From positions 1-64,000 of the forward strand of contig NZ_SBJH01000110.1 of the NCBI RefSeq assembly GCF_004368405.1: 64,000 nt of DNA, in the 5' to 3' direction. Made by a program: the position numbers and the translations under genes. Below are positions 43,128 through 52,046 of this stretch, in pieces; within the stretch, counting starts at the first letter, position 1, and each line of letters begins with the position of its first letter. Origin of the DNA: Olivibacter sp. XZL3. Its GTDB lineage: Bacteria > Bacteroidota > Bacteroidia > Sphingobacteriales > Sphingobacteriaceae. Below the pieces are notes generated by a model. It was not told the origin of the DNA. It ran no database searches and was given only the letters and a program-made list of their open reading frames with translations.

Positions 43128-45362
43128 ATGATATTAGCAACAGACTTAGACGGAACATTCTTAGGTGGAGATATGGATAAAAGAATGGAGCTCTATCGGC
43201 TCATTAAGGAAGCAAAGGGTTTTACCCTTGTATTCGTTACTGGACGGGGACTTGAAACGGTTATCCCTTTACTGAACGACCCCCTTATCCCTACTCCCGA
43301 TTACATCATTGCCGATGTAGGCGCCACCATAGTTAACGGACACACACTGGATAAAATCGAACCTATTCAATCTGAAATTGAGCGTAATTGGACCGAAGTT
43401 TTCGATTTACAGAAACAACTTTCGCAGGTTGAGGGCATTCAAGTGCAGGAAGTTCCGCAGCAACGCAGAAGGTCATTTTACTATTCGAAAGAAACCGATT
43501 TAGAAATGGTGATGGACATTGCAGAAAAGAAGAATCTGGACGTCATCACCTCCGTCGATAAATACTTGGATTTCCTTCCCAAAGGGGTAAACAAAGGAAG
43601 TACGCTCCGTAAATTGATCAACCTGTTAGGCGTAGCTGACGAAGAGGTTTTAGTAGCGGGCGATACCATGAACGATCTGGCAATGTTCCAAATAGGTTGT
43701 AAGGGCGTCGCCGTTGGCGCTTCCGAAGCGGCTTTGACCGAAGCAACGAGCAACAATAAGGATGTATACCACGCGAAGCAACAAGGGGCCGGTGGTATTA
43801 TCGAGGCAATGCAACGGCTAGATGCTTTTCGTAAACTGTTTTCACAGCAGAACATAGCAAAAGCAAAACCGAAAACAGCAAAAAACCAATTGGTTATCGT
43901 ATACCACCGATTGCCCTATGAAAAGTCCGTCATCAAAGGCCAGACTGTACGGCATGCACCTAAAAGCCCGAATGGCATCATCCCTTCACTATTGGGACTT
44001 TTTGAGAACGGACGATCAGGGATCTGGATCGGCGAAGAAGTACAGCAGAAAGACGACAAAGAAATCGCCAACCAGCTTATCGACGAACAGAAGTATCCGA
44101 AGCTTTGGAGTGCTACCATCTCCTTGTCGAAGAAAGATATCGATCAATTTTACCGCGTATTTTCAAAAGAAGCCTTCTGGCCCACCATCTTCTCCTTTGT
44201 GGATAAAGCGAAGTTTAATCATGAGGACTGGAACCACTACCTGCACATCAACAAAATTTTTGCCGAGCGCATTGCGCGCGAAGCCGACCATGGCGCGCTC
44301 GTTTGGATACACGAGTACAATCTATGGATGGTTCCTGCCTATTTAAAACCCCTACGGCCCGATTTAAAAATCGGTTTTTTCCATCACACCTCGTTTCCAG
44401 GTGCGGATGTATTCAATATCCTGCCCTGGCGAAGGGAAATAGTGGGCTCCCTGCTGCTTTGCGATTTTATCAGTTTCCATATACCGCGTTATGTCGAAAA
44501 TTTCATCGATGTACTCAGGAGCCACGTCCCCTTCCGAGTGGTAAAATCGATCAAAGCCGCTAAACAGTTCCTCACCTATAGCTGTGCTTTAGGGGTAGAG
44601 AGCATGACCAAAATCATTGAAGTAGAAGGTCGAAAAATCCGCTTGGGCGCCCAACCCGTTGGCGTCAATATGGCGAGCATCAAACGCTCATTGGCTGTGT
44701 CTAAAGTCAAACAGAACATCAAGCGCATGCAAGAAAACAAGCAAAACAAAGGCATAAAAACCATTCTTTCGGTGGAGCGCTTGGATTATGTAAAGGGTCC
44801 GTTGGAAAAAATAAAGGCTTTTGGCCAGTTCCTGAAAGATTATCCCGAATACAGAGGTAAAATTGAACTGATCAATATCTGTACACCTCCTTCGCAAGGC
44901 ATGAAAATCTATGATCAAATCGGAGACCAACTGAATCAGGCCATAGGTGAAATCAACGGTAAATACGCTACAATGGATTGGCTACCTATCCAATATTTCT
45001 ACCGCTCGTTACCCTTTGACGAAGTCGTAACTTACTATGGAATCAGTGATATTGCTTGGATCACTCCCTTACGGGACGGCTTAAATTTGGTCGCAAAAGA
45101 ATACATCGCTGCAAAGGGATTGCTGAAGGATTTCGACGGCGCACTGGTATTATCCGAATTCGCCGGAGCCTCAGTAGAACTACCTTATGCCATCCTTACT
45201 AATCCTTACGACCGGAAAAGCATGATCGAATCACTACTAAAAGCCCTGATGATGGATGTACAGGAAAAAGAAATCCGGATACAACGTTCCTTCGAAGCCG
45301 TATCTCACTTTGACGTAAGCTACTGGGGAAAAGACTTTGTGCAGGAACTGGAAAAATCATAA
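43128..45362 (+). CDS. ggpPS: Phosphatase-glucosylglycerol-phosphate synthase fusion
   Basis: 744 residues. The N-terminal about 230 residues are a HAD sugar-phosphatase: motif I DLDGTFLGG (residues 6-14), then VFVTGRG and motif IV GDTMND (178-183). The C-terminal about 480 residues are a GT20 synthase: FHHTSFPGADVFN (around His419), WRREI ... FISFHIPRYVENF, SVERLDYVKGPLEKI, TPLRDGLNLVAKEY and LSEFAGASVEL. The WRREI/HIPRYVENF signature fits glucosylglycerol-phosphate synthase better than trehalose-phosphate synthase OtsA. With GpsA next door, the pathway would be G3P plus an NDP-glucose to glucosylglycerol phosphate, then dephosphorylation, giving the compatible solute glucosylglycerol. Trehalose synthesis is the alternative. 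Confidence 0.8.
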   Translation: MILATDLDGTFLGGDMDKRMELYRLIKEAKGFTLVFVTGRGLETVIPLLNDPLIPTPDYIIADVGATIVNGHTLDKIEPIQSEIERNWTEVFDLQKQLSQVEGIQVQEVPQQRRRSFYYSKETDLEMVMDIAEKKNLDVITSVDKYLDFLPKGVNKGSTLRKLINLLGVADEEVLVAGDTMNDLAMFQIGCKGVAVGASEAALTEATSNNKDVYHAKQQGAGGIIEAMQRLDAFRKLFSQQNIAKAKPKTAKNQLVIVYHRLPYEKSVIKGQTVRHAPKSPNGIIPSLLGLFENGRSGIWIGEEVQQKDDKEIANQLIDEQKYPKLWSATISLSKKDIDQFYRVFSKEAFWPTIFSFVDKAKFNHEDWNHYLHINKIFAERIAREADHGALVWIHEYNLWMVPAYLKPLRPDLKIGFFHHTSFPGADVFNILPWRREIVGSLLLCDFISFHIPRYVENFIDVLRSHVPFRVVKSIKAAKQFLTYSCALGVESMTKIIEVEGRKIRLGAQPVGVNMASIKRSLAVSKVKQNIKRMQENKQNKGIKTILSVERLDYVKGPLEKIKAFGQFLKDYPEYRGKIELINICTPPSQGMKIYDQIGDQLNQAIGEINGKYATMDWLPIQYFYRSLPFDEVVTYYGISDIAWITPLRDGLNLVAKEYIAAKGLLKDFDGALVLSEFAGASVELPYAILTNPYDRKSMIESLLKALMMDVQEKEIRIQRSFEAVSHFDVSYWGKDFVQELEKS

Positions 45363-45405
45363 ATCCCAAGGCATGCTACAATGCAGCCTAATAAATATAA
45401 AAAAA

Positions 45406-45444
45406 GCTGTCACCGAGTTTGTCTTCGACAAACATGGTGACAGC
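45406..45444 (-). terminator. Strong hairpin after the Tld operon
   Basis: GCTGTCACC pairs with GGTGACAGC, and the inner GTTTGTC with GACAAAC. On the minus strand it is followed by a T-run (TTTTTTTATA), so it is an intrinsic terminator of the leftward Tld/MoxR operon; it may also end the + strand transcript. Confidence 0.75.
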
Positions 45445-45470
45445 GCCCTTTACCTCCTGCCGGTTATTCC

Positions 45471-46814
45471 TTAAATCGCATCCGATAAAGAAGTAAAGGT
45501 AAAGTCGCGGATTTTCATTGGCGGAACCAATATATTGCCGCTACGCACGGTTTTTCCGAGCTCCTCCACATTGTTCAACATAATCACGGGACTTTCGTTG
45601 AAACGGAAATTCTTTACCGGAAACTGTATTTTACCGTTTTCAATGTAAAAAGTACCATCGCGGGTAAGCCCGGTAAGTAAAAGCGTCTGCGGATCAACGG
45701 ATCGGATATACCAGAAGCGGGTAACTAAAACGCCACGTTCTGTCGTACTGATCATTTCTTCCAAGGAAGCGCTGCCTCCCGGAATAATTAGTCCACCGCC
45801 ACCACCAAAACCACGTCCGCCAGCACCAAAAGGAAGCGGTTCAACGCCCTGTTGTGCAGCCCAATACCGGGAGTATTCCAAGTTTTTCACCACGCCATTT
45901 TCAACCCAAGTCGTTTTCTTCACAGGCACGCCCTCCATATCCCAAGTCGCCGATGGCAATTCAGGGTTCGTCGGATCGGTGTAGATCGATATTTTCTCAT
46001 CAAAAAGTTGCTCGCCCAAGCGGGTGCCGCCCCCTTTTTTACTCATATAGCTGCGCCCCTCGTCGGCACTACGGGCATCAAAGCCTCTTGCCAGCCAGCC
46101 CACCATATCACTAACCGCTAACGGCTCAAGAATCACTGTATATTTTCCGGGCTCAATAGCACGCGCGCCCGCCGATGTTTTTGCCTTGGTGGCCGCGATT
46201 TTACTCAAAGCTCCCGTATCCAGCTTAGCCACATCGTTGAAGCTATTGCTTACATAACCTGAACCGGTTCCCTCTTGATTTCGTATCGTTACCGAGAAAG
46301 AAACGTCTGTGCTTTTATTATAGGCAAAAAGACCTTTTGAATTCATAATAGCGCGAAAGCCCTTGCTATTGTTCAAAAAACCTGCAGCTTCCAAACTGTC
46401 GGCCTTGGATACGGCCAGACTGTCCCCCACCATTTCCGCCCTTTTTAAAGGATCGATAGCCGCCGTACTTTCCACATATGTCGGCGACTCTTCATATTGT
46501 TGCGGATCGAGCGCCGGCATATATTCCGGATTTTCCGGAGCCAATTTAGCAAGCTCTTCGGCCCGTTTCACCACCTTCTGCAAAGACTCATCATCAAACT
46601 CATTGATAGAAGCCGTTCCCACACGTTTGCCATATACAGCACTGACCGACAAATCCATGGTACTGGACTCACCCGCTGTAGAAACGGCATTCCGCGCATA
46701 TCGAATGTTGCCTTCCTGTGCACCCCTTAATGAAACCATACATTCATCAGAAGTGGAATAGCCAATCACTTTCTTTAAGATTGCTTGCGCTTCTTCTTTA
46801 CTTAAAATAGCCAT
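45471..46814 (-). CDS. tldE: TldE/PmbA-type metalloprotease subunit
   Basis: 447 residues of the TldE/PmbA family, the partner of TldD. Family segments: NIRYARNAVSTAGESSTMDLSVSAVYGKRVGTA near the N-terminus, FNDVAKLD, PGKYTVILEPLAVSDMVGWLARGFDARSADEGRSYMS, and RDGTFYIENGKIQFPVKNFRFNESP. No signal peptide, unlike the two TldD genes. A Gly-rich loop (FGAGGRGFGGGGG near 327-339) is unusual. TldE stabilises TldD and forms the closed protease chamber; it has no active-site metal motif. Four base pairs separate it from the TldD ATG-stop side, so it is the last gene of the operon. Confidence 0.9.
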   Translation of the reverse strand: MAILSKEEAQAILKKVIGYSTSDECMVSLRGAQEGNIRYARNAVSTAGESSTMDLSVSAVYGKRVGTASINEFDDESLQKVVKRAEELAKLAPENPEYMPALDPQQYEESPTYVESTAAIDPLKRAEMVGDSLAVSKADSLEAAGFLNNSKGFRAIMNSKGLFAYNKSTDVSFSVTIRNQEGTGSGYVSNSFNDVAKLDTGALSKIAATKAKTSAGARAIEPGKYTVILEPLAVSDMVGWLARGFDARSADEGRSYMSKKGGGTRLGEQLFDEKISIYTDPTNPELPSATWDMEGVPVKKTTWVENGVVKNLEYSRYWAAQQGVEPLPFGAGGRGFGGGGGLIIPGGSASLEEMISTTERGVLVTRFWYIRSVDPQTLLLTGLTRDGTFYIENGKIQFPVKNFRFNESPVIMLNNVEELGKTVRSGNILVPPMKIRDFTFTSLSDAI

Positions 46815-46818
46815 GATA

Positions 46819-48456
46819 TTAAATATTTCTTGCTGTATTAATTACGTTAACTCCTGTAAATCGTGTTGTTGCACTTCCATGCGACACGGCACTGCTCTGT
46901 GATGGCTGTCCCTTCCCGTCATTAAACGAACCACCTAAGCGATAATCTGATTCATCGCAGATTGCTGCGCATGAATTCCAAAACTCCTGGGTATTCGATT
47001 GATAGGCAACATCGTTAAGCATGCCTACAACCTTACCATCCTTGATTTCATAGAACAGCTGTCCGCCAAACTGAAAATTATAGCGCTGCTGATCAATCGA
47101 GAAACTACCGTTCCCCACAATATAAATTCCTCTTTCCACATCCTTGATCATATCATCGACCGACAATTTTTCCTTGCCCGGCATCAAGGATACATTCGGC
47201 ATACGCTGGAATTGAACATCGTCCCAGCCCTGACTGTAGCAACAACCGTTCGATTCTGTGCCACCCAGTATATGCACCTGATCACGAATAGCTTGGTAAT
47301 TCACTAAAATACCGTTCTTGATCAAGTCCCACTGCTTGCACTTCACCCCCTCATCATCATAGCCCACAGCACCGAGCGATCCTACTTGCGTTTTATCCGC
47401 TACTATATTCACTTTTTCGTTGCCGAAATTAAAATTGCCCGACTTCCATTTATCAAGAGTCAGAAAGCTCGTTCCGGCATAATTCGCCTCATAGCCCAAT
47501 ACCCGATCCAATTCAGTGGGATGGCCAACCGATTCATGGATGGTTAACCATAAGTGCGAAGGGTCGAGCACGACATCATATTTACCAGGCTCTACCGATT
47601 TGGCCTTAATTTTTTCAGCTACGTTCTGTGCCGCCTCCCTTACATCGCCCAACATATCGTACCGTCCCTTGTAGCGGGTAACCAAACCCGCCACCTTATC
47701 TTCCGGCCGTGGTTGCAGATACTCATAACCCATACCCATGGGGGAGCTTAAGGCATTTCGCGTCTGAAATTTACCCGATTGCCGATCTACACGGGTGACA
47801 TTGAAATTCGGATAAATACGGTGAATATCCTGATCAATATAGGATCCTTCGGTACTGGCGAAATATTTTTGCTCGTTTACCGCCGCAATCATCGAATTCA
47901 CAAAATTCGCCCCGTTTTGCATGGCTGTATCATTCACCTGCATCAATAGATCTACTTTGTCCTTAATGGGCACCTCAAACGTATTGACCGCTATGGGAGC
48001 CTTCCAACTCACTTCCCCATATCCTTCCTGCGGTGCCAACTTTACTGGCTCTGTTTGTAGTTTTGCATTCGCTTTTGCTACCGCCACCGCCAGCGCGGCA
48101 GTTTGCGCAATGTCATCCTTGGTGACGCGGTGACTGGCCGCAAAACCCCAGCAGCCGTCGGCAATCACGCGGATGCCTACGCCGTAGGACTCCGTATTCG
48201 AAATGCCCTGAACACGCTTCTCGCGCGTAAATACGTACTGATTCAGGTAACGGCCAATCCGCACATCGGCATAAGTAGCTCCTTTCGCTTTAGCAGCATT
48301 TAGCGCCACATCCGCCAGTTCCTTTTTTGTAGCAACATCGATCCTTTCATTCAGGGCCTCCAAAGGATCAATAGGCCGTGCAAAAAGACTCGAGTTGGGC
48401 AACAACAGGGAGCCCATGCCCAAGGCAGAGTAATAAAGAAAATCTTTCCTTTTCAT
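46819..48456 (-). CDS. tldD: TldD-type metalloprotease with signal peptide (paralog 1)
   Basis: 545 residues, about 70 more than Escherichia coli TldD, because of an N-terminal RK-type signal (RKDFLYYSALGMGSLLL). Active site HESVGH (H307, H312) matches the TldD HExxxH zinc motif; the third ligand Cys is probably in the late GCCYS segment. Other blocks: TYADVRIGRY, ESYGVGIRVIADGCWGFAA, LGYEANYAGTSFLTLDKW. TldD/TldE pairs degrade or process peptides such as microcin precursors. It overlaps nothing and precedes tldE by 4 bp. The signal-like start implies a periplasmic form, while TldE has none. Confidence 0.9.
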   Translation of the reverse strand: MKRKDFLYYSALGMGSLLLPNSSLFARPIDPLEALNERIDVATKKELADVALNAAKAKGATYADVRIGRYLNQYVFTREKRVQGISNTESYGVGIRVIADGCWGFAASHRVTKDDIAQTAALAVAVAKANAKLQTEPVKLAPQEGYGEVSWKAPIAVNTFEVPIKDKVDLLMQVNDTAMQNGANFVNSMIAAVNEQKYFASTEGSYIDQDIHRIYPNFNVTRVDRQSGKFQTRNALSSPMGMGYEYLQPRPEDKVAGLVTRYKGRYDMLGDVREAAQNVAEKIKAKSVEPGKYDVVLDPSHLWLTIHESVGHPTELDRVLGYEANYAGTSFLTLDKWKSGNFNFGNEKVNIVADKTQVGSLGAVGYDDEGVKCKQWDLIKNGILVNYQAIRDQVHILGGTESNGCCYSQGWDDVQFQRMPNVSLMPGKEKLSVDDMIKDVERGIYIVGNGSFSIDQQRYNFQFGGQLFYEIKDGKVVGMLNDVAYQSNTQEFWNSCAAICDESDYRLGGSFNDGKGQPSQSSAVSHGSATTRFTGVNVINTARNI

Positions 48457-48507
48457 AATTGTTCATTTGTATTGTGATGGTAATTTCCGTTGGAAGCTTT
48501 CATTCAG

Positions 48508-50148
48508 TTAACCAATACTACGCGCCGTATTGATGACATTAACCCCGTTGAACCGAGCCGTTGACGAGCCATGTGATACAGCGCTCGCTTGCGAGGGCTG
48601 CCCTTTTCCGTCCGAAAAGGTTCCGAAAAGACGATAATCTTCCTTATCAGCAATATCCACCATCGAGTTCCAGAATTCCTGTGTATTAGATTGATAAGCC
48701 ACGTCCTTCAACATGCCTACAATTTTTCCTTGACTGATCTCGTAAAACAGCTGTCCGCCAAACTGAAAATTATAGCGCTGCTGATCGATGGAATAAGAGC
48801 CTCTCCCCATGATGTAAATCCCTTTCTCTACGTCCTTGATCAGATCTTCCACAGAACGCTGCTGAGGATTCGGCTGTAACGACACATTTGGCATACGTTG
48901 AAACTGGATGCTATTCCAGCTATCTGCATAGCAACAACCTTGTGAGGCTGCTAAGCCAATGATATGAGCCTGGTCTCTAATGGTTTGGTAATTAACCAGA
49001 ATACCATCTTTAATAATGTCCCACTGCTGCGCCGGCACACCTTCATCATCGTATCCAACTGCGCCCAAAGATCCCTTCTGAGAGCGATCAGCAACAACGT
49101 TTACCAACTTGCTTCCGTAATTGAACTTGCCCGACTTCCATTTATCAAGCGTCAAAAAGCTCGTACCTGCATAATTCGCTTCATAACCCAGCACCCTGTC
49201 CAGTTCTGTCGGGTGGCCGGTTGATTCATGGATAGTAAGGCCCAGATGGGTAGGATCCAAAACCAAATCATATTTCCCTGGCTGTATCGATTTGGCGTTG
49301 AACTTTTCTTTCACCTGCTTAGCCGCCGCTACAGCATCGGCCACCAGATCGTAGTGATCTTTATAAAGCGCCACCGGACTGCCACCGACTTGGTAAGGCC
49401 GACCGGCAGTGAGGTACTCATAGCCCATACCGCGCGGAGCACTGAGTGCGTCCCTACTTTCAAACTTTCCCGACGCCTTATTGACACCCGTCACTGTAAA
49501 GGTTGGCCAAATACGGTGAATGTCCTGATCGATGTAGGAGCCGTCTGTATTTGCAAAATACTTTTGCTCGTTCACCATCATCAAGGTAGAGGTCACAAAA
49601 CTGGCGCCGTTACTCATGGCCGCCGCATTTGCCTCCATCAGTAAGTCAATTTTATCCGCAATAGGCACTTCAAACGCGTTCCGTTCGATAGGCGTATTCC
49701 AAGAGACGTCCCCCACTCCCTTCTGCGGCGCTAATTGCACCGGTTCGGTCATAAAACGCGCATTGCCCTTGGCTATGGCAACTGCTAATCCGGTCGTCTG
49801 GGCAATGCTCTCTTTGCTCATCCTGTCGGTCGCTGCAAAACCCCAACAGCCGTCTACCAACACCCGGATACCGATTCCATAAGACTCGGTATTCGCCATG
49901 TTTCTAACCTGTTTTTCTCGTGTAAAAATTGCCTGATTCAGGTAACGACCAATTCGTACATCGGCATAACTGGCGCCCTTCGCCCGAGCCTCCTGCAGCG
50001 CAATATCTGCCAACTCCTTCTTTTTACCAACTTCTAATCGCTCTAACGCAGCTTCCGGCGCAATTGTTCTTCCAAAAGCAGGCAAATCTCCTAACAGGTA
50101 AGCACCTAGGCCTAGTCCTGATGCCCTAATAAAATTTTTTCTATTCAA
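48508..50148 (-). CDS. tldD: TldD-type metalloprotease with signal peptide (paralog 2)
   Basis: 546 residues, a close paralog of the protein encoded at 46819-48456: the same HExxxH motif (HESTGH), the same ADVRIGRYLNQ block, and the same LGYEANYAGTSFLTLDKW. It also has an RK-type signal (RKNFIRASGLGLGAYLL). The two genes are tandem and co-oriented, with a 51-bp gap, which indicates local duplication. Divergence is spread over the whole length, so both are probably kept under selection. The GCCYADSW segment carries the likely Cys ligand. First of the three Tld genes in the operon. Confidence 0.9.
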   Translation of the reverse strand: MNRKNFIRASGLGLGAYLLGDLPAFGRTIAPEAALERLEVGKKKELADIALQEARAKGASYADVRIGRYLNQAIFTREKQVRNMANTESYGIGIRVLVDGCWGFAATDRMSKESIAQTTGLAVAIAKGNARFMTEPVQLAPQKGVGDVSWNTPIERNAFEVPIADKIDLLMEANAAAMSNGASFVTSTLMMVNEQKYFANTDGSYIDQDIHRIWPTFTVTGVNKASGKFESRDALSAPRGMGYEYLTAGRPYQVGGSPVALYKDHYDLVADAVAAAKQVKEKFNAKSIQPGKYDLVLDPTHLGLTIHESTGHPTELDRVLGYEANYAGTSFLTLDKWKSGKFNYGSKLVNVVADRSQKGSLGAVGYDDEGVPAQQWDIIKDGILVNYQTIRDQAHIIGLAASQGCCYADSWNSIQFQRMPNVSLQPNPQQRSVEDLIKDVEKGIYIMGRGSYSIDQQRYNFQFGGQLFYEISQGKIVGMLKDVAYQSNTQEFWNSMVDIADKEDYRLFGTFSDGKGQPSQASAVSHGSSTARFNGVNVINTARSIG

Positions 50149-50264
50149 TTTTTATGTCTAGTATATAGTTTAAACCATAAATTCCCGTTCAAGGCAATAA
50201 ATTTCAAAATCTATCCCAATATATTGCTTTTTTATCACAATAAGTACACAATAAAAATAACATT

Positions 50265-52046
50265 TTAGTTGTAATTACGCGAAGCATACCACAAAAACGC
50301 CACCGCAACAAAGAAAATCACATAAAAAATCCATTTTGGCACCTCCTCATCGACAATGTTCACCGAATTTTCGGTCGACCCTTCTTCATAACGTTTAAAA
50401 AAGTAATTCTTATTCTGCTTAATCTGCTCACTGTATTGCCAAGCCTGCCAGTCGTCATCCTTAAACACGTAGAAAGCAAGCGTATCCTTTCCGACAGCCA
50501 ATTCTTGCCACCCGCTACCGTTCGACCAAAAGGCAAATTCGCGTGTGCTTGGAATCCAGGGGTCCGAAACCATGGGCGCGTTATAGCTCTCCAGGCTAGC
50601 CAAACTTGCCTTTTCCACGCCCTTTACCACCAAGCGCGCCCAGTCTTGGCTCTTCGGTAAGGCAGGCCATTGTATATAGTTTACAACATTCTTTTGCTCG
50701 GGCAAACTGGAAGACAACAGCTGACTCCAAAACTTTGTATACGTTCTTTCTTCCCCCTGCAACCACCAGCTGTAGGTATCGCGCAAGGTGAGTGCCGTAA
50801 CGCGGGCCGCCCCCTGCATGCGCGCAGCTGCCACTATGTGTCCATCAGCATAAAATAAAGGCAGCGCCCGTCCATCGTTAGATAAAGCCACTATGTCGCT
50901 GGTCGATAAAGGGCGCGTTTCAACTCCATTCCGATCTTTTAGACGCAACCGCTGTTCGCCGGCTTTCACTAAACCCTTCCAAGCAAATAATTTTCCCATT
51001 TTCGTCTGCGGCGATTCCTCTCCGATCATCAAGATAATCCCCATGCCCTTCGCCGCAGCCCGTCCTACCGCCGCTTGCTCCAAAGCCCCCAGCTGCTGCC
51101 ATTCCGTCTCATCGATCACCAGCAGATCCGTCTTTTCCAACATACGGGCGTCTATCTTTCTCTCCCGTTCAGGCAGCACCGCAGTAGACGCATACAAGAA
51201 TTTATCCTTACTGATTCTAGCTCTGTAGATCACTTCATACCGGCTATCGCGAAGCCAGTTATAGAGAAATTTATACTCAAACGATGGCGAAGACGCCATT
51301 AAGAGAACCGAAACCGCCTGCGGCGCCTTCACAAGCAGCGGCACCTGTTCATGCTGTAAGGTGTCCTTTCCCACAACCGCAACAAGATCTAACAAGGTCC
51401 GTCCTTCCTGTTTGGGCTGGTAAGACAAGTCAAAGACGCTTTCCTGTCCTTGAGGTAATATCACCGAATCCACCGCCTGCGCTGCGCTGAACAGATAGAG
51501 TTTCGCCTGCTCTCCAGTAGCATTCCGATACCTCCCATGTAACACCCAATCACCACCGCTAGGTATTTCCTGATCCCACTGCGCAAAAAGCAAGCCTGCC
51601 GGTGACGGCCCGTCCCGATAGTCTCCATGTTCCGGATGGATACGCCGTAATCTTGTAAGCGGCAATCCGAAGCCATGTATGGAAATATGAGCATTTTTAT
51701 GCGCAGCCGTCCATTCCTGCCAATCGGCAACAAAGGGCAAAGCCTTTTCCTTAGCCAGTATTGCATCGGTGGTATAGCAATCTCCCAACGCCTTCAGGCT
51801 ATCCACAAGAGACACATCGGTGCCGGTTGTAAGCAATTGTACCCGATGGTCAGTCGCCTGTGATACCCGCTTCTGATACCGAAAAGGAAGTGCAAGCCCT
51901 ACTAAAGAAGCCAAAGCCACCGCGGCCGCAGCATAGCGCACGGCCAGCGGAACGCGGCTCACCATTGTCCGCTCCTTCAACACGATATAAACGAGGAGGA
52001 CGACGACAAGAGCTATAAAAAGGATGGCGGGCAGCGTCAAGGTCAT
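50265..52046 (-). CDS. Membrane protein with GATase1-like domain (BatA-associated)
   Basis: 593 residues. Two N-terminal helices (about residues 5-22 and 38-56) and one C-terminal helix (WIFYVIFFVAVAFLWYAS) with short tail. The central ectodomain contains LLMASSPSFEYKFLYNWLRDSRYEVIYRARI and TDLLVIDETEWQQLGALEQAAVGRAAAKGMGIILMIGEE, the pattern of class I glutamine-amidotransferase-like domains found in BatA-linked membrane proteins. The Cys nucleophile of true GATases is not seen, so it is probably a structural relative. The start overlaps the DUF4175 stop by an ATGA. It belongs to the MoxR/DUF58 gene array. Function unknown. Confidence 0.68.
   Translation of the reverse strand: MTLTLPAILFIALVVVLLVYIVLKERTMVSRVPLAVRYAAAAVALASLVGLALPFRYQKRVSQATDHRVQLLTTGTDVSLVDSLKALGDCYTTDAILAKEKALPFVADWQEWTAAHKNAHISIHGFGLPLTRLRRIHPEHGDYRDGPSPAGLLFAQWDQEIPSGGDWVLHGRYRNATGEQAKLYLFSAAQAVDSVILPQGQESVFDLSYQPKQEGRTLLDLVAVVGKDTLQHEQVPLLVKAPQAVSVLLMASSPSFEYKFLYNWLRDSRYEVIYRARISKDKFLYASTAVLPERERKIDARMLEKTDLLVIDETEWQQLGALEQAAVGRAAAKGMGIILMIGEESPQTKMGKLFAWKGLVKAGEQRLRLKDRNGVETRPLSTSDIVALSNDGRALPLFYADGHIVAAARMQGAARVTALTLRDTYSWWLQGEERTYTKFWSQLLSSSLPEQKNVVNYIQWPALPKSQDWARLVVKGVEKASLASLESYNAPMVSDPWIPSTREFAFWSNGSGWQELAVGKDTLAFYVFKDDDWQAWQYSEQIKQNKNYFFKRYEEGSTENSVNIVDEEVPKWIFYVIFFVAVAFLWYASRNYN

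Noticed and set aside
43128-45362. Reading the fusion as a trehalose-6-phosphate synthase/phosphatase
   Set aside because: Possible, but the acceptor-site motifs and the adjacent gpsA fit glucosylglycerol synthesis better; kept as an alternative.
46819-50148. Long near-repeat of DNA taken for a mobile element
   Set aside because: It is a tandem gene duplication of tldD with no terminal repeats, transposase or target-site duplication.
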